Positions 56,194 through 64,000 of a DNA stretch of 64,000 bases are shown piece after piece. The DNA lies in NCBI RefSeq assembly GCF_030209575.1, contig NZ_JARVRS010000001.1, positions 2,728,001 to 2,792,000 of the forward strand, written 5' to 3'. The translations under genes were made by a program, and so were the position numbers. Positions within the stretch are counted from its first letter, which is position 1; each line of letters opens with the position of its first letter. The notes under the pieces were generated by a model, which was given only the letters and a program-made list of their open reading frames with translations, ran no database searches and was not told the DNA's origin. This DNA is from Leifsonia sp. fls2-241-R2A-40a (GTDB taxonomy: Bacteria; Actinomycetota; Actinomycetes; Actinomycetales; Microbacteriaceae).

Positions 56194-56289
56194 TCAGTAC
56201 ATTGCTGCGCCGTGGTTCCAGCCGGCGAAGAGGGTGGCGATGTAGCCCTGCTCATTGGACATCTCCACCGTGATCTCGTCGTAGTTCAT
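56194..56289 (-). CDS. 31-residue peptide, probable precursor of an exported peptide
   Basis: Begins MNYDEITVEM and ends FAGWNHGAAMY, then TGA. GGGAG stands exactly 7 nt before the ATG. The first 13 residues carry four acids and no bases; the C-terminal 17 are hydrophobic and aromatic (Tyr, Phe, Trp, His, Tyr) with glycines and no charged Asp, Glu, Lys or Arg. This split is that of an acidic leader and a neutral core. No Cys, so neither a lantibiotic nor a sactipeptide; no acid at core position 7-9, so not an ordinary lasso peptide. It heads the ABC exporter/M16 operon and is followed by a strong hairpin. No close relative known to me. Confidence 0.72.
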   Translation of the reverse strand: MNYDEITVEMSNEQGYIATLFAGWNHGAAMY

Positions 56290-56309
56290 TCGCTTGCTCC
56301 CTAGAAGGA

Positions 56310-56325
56310 ACCTGCCTCAGCAGGT
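56310..56325. repeat. Inverted repeat in the peptide gene leader
   Basis: ACCTGC and GCAGGT pair around a 4-nt centre, 21 nt upstream of the peptide ATG. Operator or leader hairpin. Confidence 0.45.
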
Positions 56326-56395
56326 CAACGGAGACTTTCCGTTCTACCTCTGAGGACGAAGCATCGACCGAGGTGATGACGCGGGTGTTATCCCT

Positions 56396-56417
56396 AACGC
56401 ACGCATTCTGTTGCGTT
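56396..56417. promoter_or_regulatory. Operator-like inverted repeat between hisC and the peptide gene
   Basis: AACGCA-N10-TGCGTT, with the inner repeat ACGCA-N6-TGCGT sharing the right arm. It lies midway in the 180-nt divergent gap. No clear -35/-10 pair for the peptide operon is visible around it. Confidence 0.4.
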
Positions 56418-56457
56418 GGCCGCTGTCATGCAGCCGACCAGCTCCTGCGCCTCTGAC

Positions 56458-56463
56458 TACGAT
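56458..56463 (+). promoter_or_regulatory. -10 box TACGAT of hisC (leaderless)
   Basis: TACGAT is followed by 6 nt and the GTG at 56470. Confidence 0.5.
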
Positions 56464-56469
56464 TGAAGA

Positions 56470-57615
56470 GTGACTTCTCTCTCCGAGCTCCCGATCCGGG
56501 ACGACCTCCGTGGCCGTTCCCCGTACGGCGCTCCGCAGCGTCCCGTGCCCGTCGCGCTGAACGTGAACGAGAACACGCATCCGGTGCCGGAGGACGTCGC
56601 GGCCGACATCGTCGCGCGGGTCGCCGCAGCGGTCGGGGGCGTCAACCGCTACCCCGATCGCGAGTTCTCCGAGCTGCGCGCCGCGTTCGCGCGGTACCTC
56701 GGACACGACCTCACCCCGGAGAACATCTGGGCGGCGAACGGGTCGAACGAGGTGCTGCAGCACATCCTGCAGGCGTTCGGGGGCCCGGGACGCACACTGC
56801 TCGGCTTCGCGCCCACCTACTCGATGTACCCGCTGCTCGCGTCCGGCACCGGCACCGCTTACCTCGCCGGTGCGCGGGATGCCGACTACGAGCTCTCGCC
56901 CGAGACCGCGGTCGCCGAGATCCGCCGGCTCGACCCGGACATCGTCATCCTCTGCTCGCCGAACAACCCGACGGGCACACCTCTCGGACTCGACACCATC
57001 GAGGCCGCCTACGACGCCTCCCGGGGGATCGTCGTCGTCGACGAGGCCTACGCGGAGTTCATGCCGGAGGGAGCGCCGTCCGCTCTGTCGCTGCTGCCGG
57101 GCCGCCCGCGGCTGCTGGTCTCCCGCACCATGAGCAAGGCCTTCGCCTTCGCCGGCGCGCGCGTCGGCTACCTCGCCGCCGACCCCGCCGTGAACGACGC
57201 CCTCCGACTCGTCCGGCTGCCGTATCACCTGTCGGCCATCACGCAGGCCGCCGCACTCGGGGCGCTGGCCCACTCCGGCGAGATGCTGGCGACGGTCGAC
57301 GAGATCCGCGGACAGCGCGACCGGCTGGTCGCCGAGCTCGCACGGCTCGGCTACACACCTCACCGGAGCGGAAGCAACTTCGTGCTGTTCGGTGGCGTGG
57401 ACGACCCGCACGCGACGTTCGAGGCGCTCGCCGAGCGCGGCATCCTCATCCGTGACGTCGGGATCCCGCACCACCTGCGGGTGACCGCCGGCACGGAGAC
57501 GGAGACGACCGCCTTCCTCGAGGCGCTCGCCGCGCTGGGCCGCCCCGGCGCTGCCGCCGCGGCGGACGAGGCCCCGGAGCGGGCGCAGGACGCCCCGGTA
57601 GACTCGGACGCATGA
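56470..57615 (+). CDS. hisC: Histidinol-phosphate aminotransferase
   Basis: 381 residues, GTG start. Fold-type I PLP enzyme with [13 protein letters not shown] at the N-terminus, [16 protein letters not shown] and the PLP lysine Lys223 in [16 protein letters not shown]. It makes histidinol phosphate. First gene of hisC-hisB-hisH-priA; the stop overlaps the hisB ATG by 4 nt. The last 30 residues are an Ala/Glu-rich tail. Confidence 0.95.
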   Translation: MTSLSELPIRDDLRGRSPYGAPQRPVPVALNVNENTHPVPEDVAADIVARVAAAVGGVNRYPDREFSELRAAFARYLGHDLTPENIWAANGSNEVLQHILQAFGGPGRTLLGFAPTYSMYPLLASGTGTAYLAGARDADYELSPETAVAEIRRLDPDIVILCSPNNPTGTPLGLDTIEAAYDASRGIVVVDEAYAEFMPEGAPSALSLLPGRPRLLVSRTMSKAFAFAGARVGYLAADPAVNDALRLVRLPYHLSAITQAAALGALAHSGEMLATVDEIRGQRDRLVAELARLGYTPHRSGSNFVLFGGVDDPHATFEALAERGILIRDVGIPHHLRVTAGTETETTAFLEALAALGRPGAAAAADEAPERAQDAPVDSDA

Positions 57616-58214
57616 CGAATCGCACCGCCACGGTCACGCGGGAGACGAGCGAGTCGAGCATCGAGCTGACCCTCGACCTCGACGGCACCGGCACGTCCGA
57701 CATCCAGACGAGCGTCCCCTTCTACGACCACTTGCTGACCGCGTTCGCCAAGCACTCGCTGACCGATCTGCGCATCCGCGCCACGGGTGACACCGACATC
57801 GACGTGCACCACACCGTCGAAGACATCGGGATCGTCCTCGGTCAGGCGATCCTCGAGGCCCTCGGAGACAAGGCCGGGATCTCACGGTACGGCGACGCCC
57901 TGGTGCCGCTCGACGAGGCGCTCGTGCAGGCAGTCGTCGACATCTCGGGCCGTCCCTACCTGGTGCACGCGGGTGAGCCCGCGGGGTTCGAACTGCACCT
58001 CATCGGCGGCCACTTCACCGGCTCGATGGTGCGTCACGTGTTCGAGGCGATCTCGTTCAACGCGCGCATCACCACCCACATCACCGTCGTCGGCGGCCGC
58101 GACCCGCACCACATCGCGGAGGCCGAGTTCAAGGCGTTCGCCCGCGCGTTCCGCGAGGCCAAGGCGCTCGATCCGCTGATCAGCGGCATCCCCTCCACCA
58201 AGGGGGCGCTGTGA
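57612..58214 (+). CDS. hisB: Imidazoleglycerol-phosphate dehydratase
   Basis: 200 residues, mono-functional length. Metal-binding motifs [11 protein letters not shown] and [18 protein letters not shown] (the two HHxxE signatures), plus [13 protein letters not shown]. It makes imidazole acetol phosphate. Overlaps on both sides (ATGA, GTGA). Confidence 0.97.
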   Translation: MTNRTATVTRETSESSIELTLDLDGTGTSDIQTSVPFYDHLLTAFAKHSLTDLRIRATGDTDIDVHHTVEDIGIVLGQAILEALGDKAGISRYGDALVPLDEALVQAVVDISGRPYLVHAGEPAGFELHLIGGHFTGSMVRHVFEAISFNARITTHITVVGGRDPHHIAEAEFKAFARAFREAKALDPLISGIPSTKGAL

Positions 58215-58852
58215 TCGACGGGCGCAAGCCGGATGTCGTCGTCTTCGACTACGGGACGGGCAACGTCCACTCGGCCGTCAAGGCGCTGGAGGCCGCGGGC
58301 GCCGAAGTGGAGCTGACCGGCAACCGTCGCCGCGCACAAGAGGCCGACGGCTTGCTCGTCCCGGGTGTCGGGGCGTTCACCGCCGTGGCCGAAGCGTTGC
58401 GCGCCTCCCACGGCGACGAGGTCGTCGACCGGCGGCTCGCCGGCGGCCGTCCCGTGCTCGGGATCTGCGTAGGGATGCAGGTCATGTTCGACCGCGGCGT
58501 GGAGAACGGCCTCGCGACCGAGGGTCTGGGCGAGTGGCCGGGGACGGTGGACCTGCTCCAGGCCGACGTCGTGCCGCACATGGGCTGGAACACGATCCAG
58601 GCGCCGGAGGACTCCGCGCTGTTCGCCGGCCTCCACGACGAGCGCTTCTACTTCGTCCACTCCTACGCCGCCCAGGACTGGACGCTGGAGCCGACGGGAC
58701 CGTTCCCCAAGCCGAAGGTCACCTGGGCGAACCACGGCTCCCCGTTCGTCGCAGCGGTCGAGAACGGCCCGCTCAGCGCGACGCAGTTCCACCCCGAGAA
58801 GTCCGGCCGCGCGGGCATCCAGCTGCTCCAGAACTGGGTCCGCTCGCTCTAG
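58211..58852 (+). CDS. hisH: Imidazole glycerol phosphate synthase, glutaminase subunit HisH
   Basis: 213 residues, GTG start. Class I glutamine amidotransferase triad: Cys86 in LGICVGMQ, His and Glu in QFHPEKSG. It feeds ammonia to HisF, which is not in this window. 49 nt separate it from priA. Confidence 0.96.
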   Translation: MIDGRKPDVVVFDYGTGNVHSAVKALEAAGAEVELTGNRRRAQEADGLLVPGVGAFTAVAEALRASHGDEVVDRRLAGGRPVLGICVGMQVMFDRGVENGLATEGLGEWPGTVDLLQADVVPHMGWNTIQAPEDSALFAGLHDERFYFVHSYAAQDWTLEPTGPFPKPKVTWANHGSPFVAAVENGPLSATQFHPEKSGRAGIQLLQNWVRSL

Positions 58853-58901
58853 CCGCACCCCGGCCACCCGTCCGCGCCCGCGGACCGATACGAGGAAACA
58901 C

Positions 58902-59648
58902 ATGACCGACTTCATCTCCACGCCCCGGCTCGTCCTTCTTCCCGCGGTGGATGTCGCCGACGGCAAGGCCGTGCGTCTCACCCAGGGCGAAGCCGGCAGC
59001 GAGACCAGCTACGGCGACCCGGTGGATGCGGCCGCGGAGTGGGCGGACGCGGGCGCGGAATGGATCCACCTCGTCGACCTCGACGCCGCGTTCGGCCGCG
59101 GAGAGAACCGTTCGCTGCTGCGCAGGGTCATCCGCGAGGTGCACGGGGTGAGCGTCGAGCTCTCGGGCGGCATCCGCGACGACGAGTCCCTGCAGCAGGC
59201 ACTCGACGCCGGGGCGACTCGGGTGAACCTGGGCACCGCGGCACTGGAGAACCCCGAGTGGGCGGCTAGCGCGATCAGCCGGTTCGGCGAAGCGGTGGCC
59301 GTCGGCCTCGACGTGCGCGGCACCACGCTCGCCGCGCGTGGCTGGACCCGCGAGGGCGGCGACCTGTGGGAGGTGCTCGATCGCCTCGAGGATGCCGGCT
59401 GCGCGCGCTACGTCGTCACCGACGTGACCAAGGACGGCACTCTGCGGGGCCCGAACCTCGACCTGCTGCGCCAGGTGATCGAGCGGACCGAGCGACCCGT
59501 CGTGGCCTCCGGCGGCATCTCGAACCTGGATGACATCGCCGCCCTGCGCGAGCTGGTCCCGCTGGGGCTGGAAGGCGCGATCGTCGGCAAGGCGCTCTAT
59601 GCGGGCGCGTTCACCCTGCCCGAGGCGCTGGATGTCGCCGGACGCTGA
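58902..59648 (+). CDS. priA: Phosphoribosyl isomerase PriA (HisA/TrpF)
   Basis: 248 residues. TIM barrel with catalytic Asp17 in [14 protein letters not shown] and the second Asp in [15 protein letters not shown]. In actinobacteria this single enzyme isomerises both ProFAR (histidine) and PRA (tryptophan). Last his gene here. Confidence 0.93.
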   Translation: MTDFISTPRLVLLPAVDVADGKAVRLTQGEAGSETSYGDPVDAAAEWADAGAEWIHLVDLDAAFGRGENRSLLRRVIREVHGVSVELSGGIRDDESLQQALDAGATRVNLGTAALENPEWAASAISRFGEAVAVGLDVRGTTLAARGWTREGGDLWEVLDRLEDAGCARYVVTDVTKDGTLRGPNLDLLRQVIERTERPVVASGGISNLDDIAALRELVPLGLEGAIVGKALYAGAFTLPEALDVAGR

Positions 59649-60480
59649 CGACACCCGCCACGACGGCCCGTCCCGGCCCGCACCCAGCGAGGAGGGGGCC
59701 GCCCGGCTGGCCGGCTTCGCCGCATCCCTCGCCGACTCCGCCGGGCAGCCGTGGGAGGGGCGTCAGTTCGACGACAATCCCTTCGGCGAGGACGACGGGA
59801 CCGCTCCGCCCGCTCTGCTCGGCGCGCTTGCGGCCTTCCGGGCGGGCGAGGTCGGCGCCGAAGCGGTCGTGGATGCTCTGCGGGATGCGCGCCTGCTGAT
59901 CCCGCTGGTCGCCGAACTCGGCGAGGAGGGCGAGAACGACGCGGGGATGCTCGTCGATAAGACCCAGGAGCTGTCGATCGTGCGCGTGGCGGGTCCGGAC
60001 GGTCGTACGGTCCAGCCGGTGTTCTCCTCGGTCACCGCGTTGCAGGCGTGGAACCCGGCTGCTCGGCCGGTTCCTGCACAGGGACGCCGCGCCGCGCTCG
60101 CCGCAGCCGCGGAGGGGACCGAGCTGATCGTGCTCGACCCGACTTCGGAGACCGAGTTCGTGCTGCGCCGTCCGGCCGTGTGGGCGATCGCGCAGGGCAC
60201 GACGTGGGTGCCGAGTGACCGCGACCCGGAGGTGGTCGAGGCGTTCCGCGCATCCATCGGTTCGGAGCTCGGCGTGCACGACGTCGCACTGGTCGCGGGC
60301 GACCCGGGCAGCCGGCTGGCGGGGGAGGAGCTGGTCGTCCGGCTCTCCCTGGCCTCCGGGCTCACCAGGGAGGAGCTCGATGCGATCCTCGCGCGCCTGG
60401 CGCAGCGCTGGGCGAACGACGACCTGATCGCCACTCGCGTCGACTCCCTGCGGGTGCAGCTCGTCGCCTCCGACGACTGA
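59632..60480 (+). CDS. SseB family protein
   Basis: 282 residues from an ATG 17 nt inside priA. The SseB N-terminal domain is visible ([64 protein letters not shown]). The C-terminal 80 residues resemble the SseB C-domain. Function unknown outside enterobacterial virulence regulation; commonly next to priA in actinobacteria. Coupled to the his operon. Confidence 0.87.
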   Translation: MSPDADDTRHDGPSRPAPSEEGAARLAGFAASLADSAGQPWEGRQFDDNPFGEDDGTAPPALLGALAAFRAGEVGAEAVVDALRDARLLIPLVAELGEEGENDAGMLVDKTQELSIVRVAGPDGRTVQPVFSSVTALQAWNPAARPVPAQGRRAALAAAAEGTELIVLDPTSETEFVLRRPAVWAIAQGTTWVPSDRDPEVVEAFRASIGSELGVHDVALVAGDPGSRLAGEELVVRLSLASGLTREELDAILARLAQRWANDDLIATRVDSLRVQLVASDD

Positions 60481-60501
60481 ATCGGTCGCGCCGCGGCACC
60501 G

Positions 60502-60507
60502 TAGGCT
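60502..60507 (+). promoter_or_regulatory. -10 box TAGGCT of the small membrane protein gene
   Basis: TAGGCT is followed by 9 nt and the ATG at 60517. Confidence 0.45.
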
Positions 60508-60516
60508 GAAGGCACA

Positions 60517-60735
60517 ATGACCGTCTTCGCCGCCATCGTGCTCTTCCTCAACGCCGTCTTCAACGTGTTCGCCTGGCCCCGGTTCTTCACCCGGGTGCGG
60601 AAGGACGAACGGGCCCGGGATGCGGCGGGTCGCGCGACCCCTTTCCTCGTCGTGCACGCTGTGCTGCTCGGAGTGGCCCTGCTGCTCGCCGCGCTGTCCG
60701 CTGTGGCGGGCGTGCTGCTCCTGGTGGCAGGCTGA
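60517..60735 (+). CDS. SCO4848-family small membrane protein
   Basis: 72 residues with two membrane helices (about 3-20 and 44-70) and a basic loop containing FAWPRFFTRVRKDERARD. This fits the conserved actinobacterial SCO4848 family of unknown function. It overlaps nothing and is 5 nt from the next gene. Confidence 0.8.
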   Translation: MTVFAAIVLFLNAVFNVFAWPRFFTRVRKDERARDAAGRATPFLVVHAVLLGVALLLAALSAVAGVLLLVAG

Positions 60736-60740
60736 GGGTC

Positions 60741-61307
60741 ATGGCTCTGAACATCACCGGCGATCCCGAGGCGGACGCCCTGCTCGACCAGTCCGCGTTC
60801 GCTCTCCTGACCGGGATGCTGCTCGACCAGCAGGTGCCGATGGAGACCGCCTTCGCGGGTCCGGCCAAGCTGCGCGACCGGCTCGGCGCGCTCGACCCCG
60901 CGACCGTCGCTGCGGTCGACCCGGAGAAGCTCGTCGAGGTGATGAAGCAGACCCCTGCCGTTCACCGGTACCCGGGCTCGATGGCCGGGCGGGTGCAGGC
61001 GCTCGCTGCGGCCATCGTGTCCGACTGGGGAGGCGACACCGCCGCGATCTGGACACAGGGCGACCCGGACGGCGCCGAGGTGCTCCGCCGGCTCAAGGGC
61101 CTGCCGGGGTTCGGCGAGCAGAAGGCCAAGATCTTCCTGGCGCTGCTCGGCAAGCAGAAGGGACTCACGGCCGCGGGATGGCAGCAGGCCGCGGGCGACT
61201 ACGGCACGGAGGGCTACCGCTCGGTGGCCGACATCGTCGATGCGGACTCGCTGACCCGCGTGCGCGAGCACAAGCGAGCGATGAAGGCCGCCGCGAAAGG
61301 AAAGTGA
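60741..61307 (+). CDS. HhH-GPD-like base-excision repair protein
   Basis: 188 residues. The helix-hairpin-helix LKGLPGFGEQKAKIFLALLG is at about 115-135, inside an endonuclease III-like helical fold that starts near residue 15. The segment where active glycosylases carry the catalytic Asp (a VDxHV-type motif) is not recognisable; the protein reads AAGDYGTEGYRSVAD there. It may be a non-catalytic or different-acting member. Often listed as a HhH-GPD repair protein in actinobacteria. Confidence 0.8.
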   Translation: MALNITGDPEADALLDQSAFALLTGMLLDQQVPMETAFAGPAKLRDRLGALDPATVAAVDPEKLVEVMKQTPAVHRYPGSMAGRVQALAAAIVSDWGGDTAAIWTQGDPDGAEVLRRLKGLPGFGEQKAKIFLALLGKQKGLTAAGWQQAAGDYGTEGYRSVADIVDADSLTRVREHKRAMKAAAKGK

Positions 61308-61432
61308 CCACAGGTCCGGCCGTCTTTGACGCTCCCCGCTCGTCCTGTGGATGACGCCGGGGCTGTCGGTGGTCGCCGATAGTCTCGCAGTGCGGGTGGC
61401 CGCTGGGCCGCCTCGAACGAAGGGAGGTCGCC

Positions 61433-64000
61433 ATGTTCCTGCTCGACGGGATGATCGTCACCAGCGCGAGCGATCTCACCGAAGCGTCGAAGTGCGAGTT
61501 CGCCTTCCTCCGCACGGTCGATGTGAAGCTCGGCCGTCTCGAGAAGACGGAAGAGATCGAAGACCCGATGTACGTGCGCTCTTCGCGCATGGGCGACGAG
61601 CACGAGCACCGCATCCTCGAGCGGTACCGCGAGCAGTTCGGCAGCGGAGTGGTCGAGATCGAGCGGCCGACCCCGCTCACCGCCGACTCGCTCGCCGAGG
61701 CGGTGCGGCAGACCTCCGAAGCGTTCGCCCGCGGGGCCGAGGTGGTGTTCCAGGCGACCTTCTTCGACGGGTCGTTCGTCGGTTTCGCCGACTTCGTCGT
61801 CCGGCTGCCCGACGGCCGCTACCGGGTACAAGACTCCAAGCTCGCCCGAAGCGCGCGCGTGACGGCGCTGCTCCAGCTGGCGGCATACGCGGAGCAGCTC
61901 CGCGCGATGGGGGTCGACGTCGACGACACCGTCGAACTGCTGCTGGGCGACGGCTCCGTGAGCGAGCACGCGCTCAGCGACATCGAGCCCGTGTACCGCA
62001 AGCGCCGCGCACGTCTGCTGTCGGTCATCGCCGAGCACGTGTCCGACCCGGGGCCGGTGGCCTGGGGCGATCCCCGCTTCACTGTGGACGGACGCTGCGA
62101 CACCTGCGACGCAGAGGTGCAGGCCACGCGCGACGTGCTGCTCGTCGCCGGGATGCGGGTGACCCAGCGCGAGCATCTCCTCGCGTCGGGAGTCGCCACT
62201 ATCGACGCGCTCGCCGCATCGACGGGGCCGATCGACGGCATTCCCGACGGCACCCTTGAGGGGCTGCGCGAGCAGGCGCGACTCCAGCTGCAGGCGGAGC
62301 CGGGGAGCCCGCCGCCGGTCCGCGTCTTCAACGCTCCCGTGCTCGCCGTGCTGCCGCACCCGAACCCGGGGGACATCTTCTTCGACTTCGAAGGCGACCC
62401 GCTCTACACCGAAGGGGCCGGGGAGCGCTGGAACCTCGACTACCTCTTCGGGCTGGTCGACCAGGAGGAGCGTTTCACCGCGTTCTGGGCCCACGACTTC
62501 GCCGCCGAGCGGGTGGCTCTGGAGGCGTTCCTCGCGTTTGTGCGCGATCGTCGCGCGCAGTATCCCGGCATGCACATCTACCACTACGCCGCTTACGAGC
62601 AGACGCACCTGCTCGCCCTGGCCGCTCGGCACGGAGTCGGCGAAGAAGAAGTCGACGCCTTGCTGCGCGAGAACGTAATGGTCGATCTCTACCCGCTGGT
62701 GCGCAAGGCGGTCCGGGTCGGATCGCGGTCGTACTCGATCAAGAAGCTCGAGCCGCTCTACATGGGCGACGAACTCCGCGAAAGCGACGTCACGAACGGC
62801 GCCGACTCCATCACCGAGTACGCGAACGCCCGCGACCTGCTCGCACTCGGCCGGCTCGACGAAGCCCAGCCGCTCCTCGACGACATCGGTGAGTACAACC
62901 GCTACGACTGCGTGTCGACACTGCGGTTGCGCGACTGGCTGCTCGCTCGCGCGGCCGAGAACGGCATCCCGGTCGGGTCCGCACCGATGGAGGAGATCGA
63001 GGGCGGCACCGAGGAGTCGCCGCTCCGCGCGGGGCTGCTCGCCTTCGCCGGCGATCCGCTCGACCCGCACCGCACCGCCGACCGTCGGGCCATGGCGCTG
63101 GCGGCCGCCGCCATCGACTTCCACCGGCGTGAACAGAAGAGCTTCTGGCAGTCGCACTTCGCGCGGCTCATCCAGCCGATCGAGGAGTGGGCCGAGACCC
63201 GCGACGTCCTGGTGGTCGAGCGCGCGGTCGTGCTCCGCGACTGGTATCTCGACGAAGGCCAGCGCGTGGAGCGTCGCGAGCTGCTGCTGTCCGGGCCCTG
63301 GGGCGCGGGCAGCGCAGTTCGGGTGAGCGAGCGCACCGGCCCCTACCTGCTGTACGAGTACCCCGGGCCCTTCCGTCAGCCGCGGGCGCAGCCCGGCGCG
63401 CGGGCGGCACGCACAGTCGCCGTGATCGAGGCGCTGCCCGACGGGTCGATCGTCGTGCGGGAGACGCTTCCGCCGGACGTGCCGCCCTACCGCGACCTGC
63501 CGAGCGCGCTCACGCCTGCGGCACCGCCGGACTCCCGCCGACTGGGAGAGGCGATCCGCGAGTGGGGGACGGCGCTGTTGATCGCCCGGCACCACGAGAC
63601 CTGGCCGGTGGACGCAACGATCGACCTGCTGCGGCGGACTCCACCGCGGACGCGTCGCGGCGGGCTGGTGCCGGAAGGGTCGGCATCCTCATCCTCATCC
63701 TCGGATGACGGTGATGGACGGATCGACGCCGTGGTGGCGAGCCTGCTCGATCTCGACCGGTCCTACCTCGCCGTCCAGGGGCCTCCCGGGACGGGCAAGT
63801 CCTACCTCGGCGCCCACGTCATCGCGCGCCTCGTCGCGGAGCACGGCTGGAAGGTCGGCGTGGTCGCGCAGTCGCATGCCGTCGTCGAGAACCTGCTCGA
63901 TCGTGTCGTCGTCGCGGGGCTCGATGCGGCGATGGTCGGGAAGGTCCCGAGCGGGGGTGCGCGAACCGAAGAGGCCGAGGCCGTCGAGGGTGGCGACGCT
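61433..64000 (+). CDS. TM0106-type RecB-like nuclease/AAA ATPase, 3' end outside window
   Basis: 856 codons, open to the last base. ATG with AAGGGAGG 5 nt upstream. The N-terminal half holds the Cas4/RecB-like nuclease fold: FQATFFDGSFVGFADFVVRL, YRVQDSKLARSARV, four spaced cysteines (CEF near residue 22 and CDTC near 225) and a DEDD-like segment IFFDFEGDPLYTEGAGERWN. From about residue 780 the helicase-type ATPase starts with VQGPPGTGKSYL. It is probably a DNA or RNA processing nuclease-helicase. The remaining helicase motifs lie beyond the window. Confidence 0.87.
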   Translation, partial: MFLLDGMIVTSASDLTEASKCEFAFLRTVDVKLGRLEKTEEIEDPMYVRSSRMGDEHEHRILERYREQFGSGVVEIERPTPLTADSLAEAVRQTSEAFARGAEVVFQATFFDGSFVGFADFVVRLPDGRYRVQDSKLARSARVTALLQLAAYAEQLRAMGVDVDDTVELLLGDGSVSEHALSDIEPVYRKRRARLLSVIAEHVSDPGPVAWGDPRFTVDGRCDTCDAEVQATRDVLLVAGMRVTQREHLLASGVATIDALAASTGPIDGIPDGTLEGLREQARLQLQAEPGSPPPVRVFNAPVLAVLPHPNPGDIFFDFEGDPLYTEGAGERWNLDYLFGLVDQEERFTAFWAHDFAAERVALEAFLAFVRDRRAQYPGMHIYHYAAYEQTHLLALAARHGVGEEEVDALLRENVMVDLYPLVRKAVRVGSRSYSIKKLEPLYMGDELRESDVTNGADSITEYANARDLLALGRLDEAQPLLDDIGEYNRYDCVSTLRLRDWLLARAAENGIPVGSAPMEEIEGGTEESPLRAGLLAFAGDPLDPHRTADRRAMALAAAAIDFHRREQKSFWQSHFARLIQPIEEWAETRDVLVVERAVVLRDWYLDEGQRVERRELLLSGPWGAGSAVRVSERTGPYLLYEYPGPFRQPRAQPGARAARTVAVIEALPDGSIVVRETLPPDVPPYRDLPSALTPAAPPDSRRLGEAIREWGTALLIARHHETWPVDATIDLLRRTPPRTRRGGLVPEGSASSSSSSDDGDGRIDAVVASLLDLDRSYLAVQGPPGTGKSYLGAHVIARLVAEHGWKVGVVAQSHAVVENLLDRVVVAGLDAAMVGKVPSGGARTEEAEAVEGGDA

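Noticed and set aside
56194-56289. Reading the 31-residue peptide as PqqA, a lasso, lanthipeptide or sactipeptide precursor
   Set aside because: It lacks the Glu-x3-Tyr pair context of PqqA, has no Cys, no acid at ring position of a lasso core, and no matching tailoring enzymes are nearby.
56394-56429. 11-residue minus-strand ORF (MTAANATECVR) upstream of the peptide gene, considered as a second peptide
   Set aside because: The nearest AGGAG is 12 nt away and the composition is unremarkable; nothing separates it from chance.
50100-56470. Integrase, insertion sequence, tRNA or att-type repeats at the edges of the peptide operon
   Set aside because: None seen at either boundary, so mobile-element status is not claimed.
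61214-63595. 793-codon minus-strand open frame opposite the nuclease gene
   Set aside because: The plus strand has a ribosome site, nuclease motifs and a P-loop; the minus frame has none.

Overview
The window is a chromosomal segment of a high-GC Gram-positive bacterium, most likely an actinobacterium of the family Microbacteriaceae (Leifsonia-like). The evidence is the strong G/C bias at third codon positions, GTG starts, the actinobacterial orders clgR-DUF3046-recA-recX-miaB-miaA-dapF and lexA/LysM protein/hisC-hisB-hisH-priA, a BkaR-type leucine-degradation cluster, and many promoters that sit 5-10 nt from the start codon (leaderless mRNAs). I found no rRNA, tRNA, CRISPR array or insertion sequence. 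No gene-free stretch exceeds about 300 bases.

Layout. 1-2087: 3' part of typA and a lipoprotein gene. 2100-5629 (-): iron uptake operon efeU-efeO-efeB behind a DtxR/IdeR-like iron box. 5730-9086: membrane protein, 7Fe ferredoxin fdxA, dapC, citrate synthase. 9101-12407 (-): penicillin-acylase-family enzyme and a TetR regulator. 12524-20330: seven tightly coupled genes (acyl-CoA carboxylase beta and biotin subunits, acyl-CoA dehydrogenase, CoA-transferase A/B, MaoC-like hydratase, CitE lyase), which together form a leucine/isovalerate degradation route. The TetR gene is divergent, with two palindromic operators in between. 20493-31514: aldo-keto reductase, TetR, M16 peptidase, small enzymes, dapB, dapA, osmC, a thioredoxin/DUF4395 pair and RNase J. 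31585-44767: ftsK, pgsA, cinA/pncC, clgR, DUF3046, recA, recX, miaB, miaA, dapF, a methyltransferase and hflX. 44987-48757: metF-metE and a small zinc peptidase. 48798-50107: lexA and a divergent LysM cell-division inhibitor candidate, with LexA boxes between. 56470-64000: hisC-hisB-hisH-priA, an SseB protein, small proteins and a RecB-like nuclease/ATPase cut by the window end.

The stand-out region is 50139-56289 (-). Between the SOS pair and the his operon, where neighbours are otherwise housekeeping genes, lies a compact seven-gene operon with visibly less GC-biased codons. It starts with an unannotated 31-residue peptide gene with a good Shine-Dalgarno sequence. A perfect 11-bp hairpin follows directly after its stop. 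Then come a helical-repeat (TPR-like) protein, an ABC ATPase, two ABC-2 permeases, an M16 zinc peptidase with an intact HxxEH motif, and rsgA. Nearly every junction overlaps. This looks like a ribosomally made, exported and protease-processed peptide system (bacteriocin or signal). It has none of the familiar RiPP tailoring enzymes and has a ribosome-associated GTPase as its last gene. I do not recognise it as a described class.
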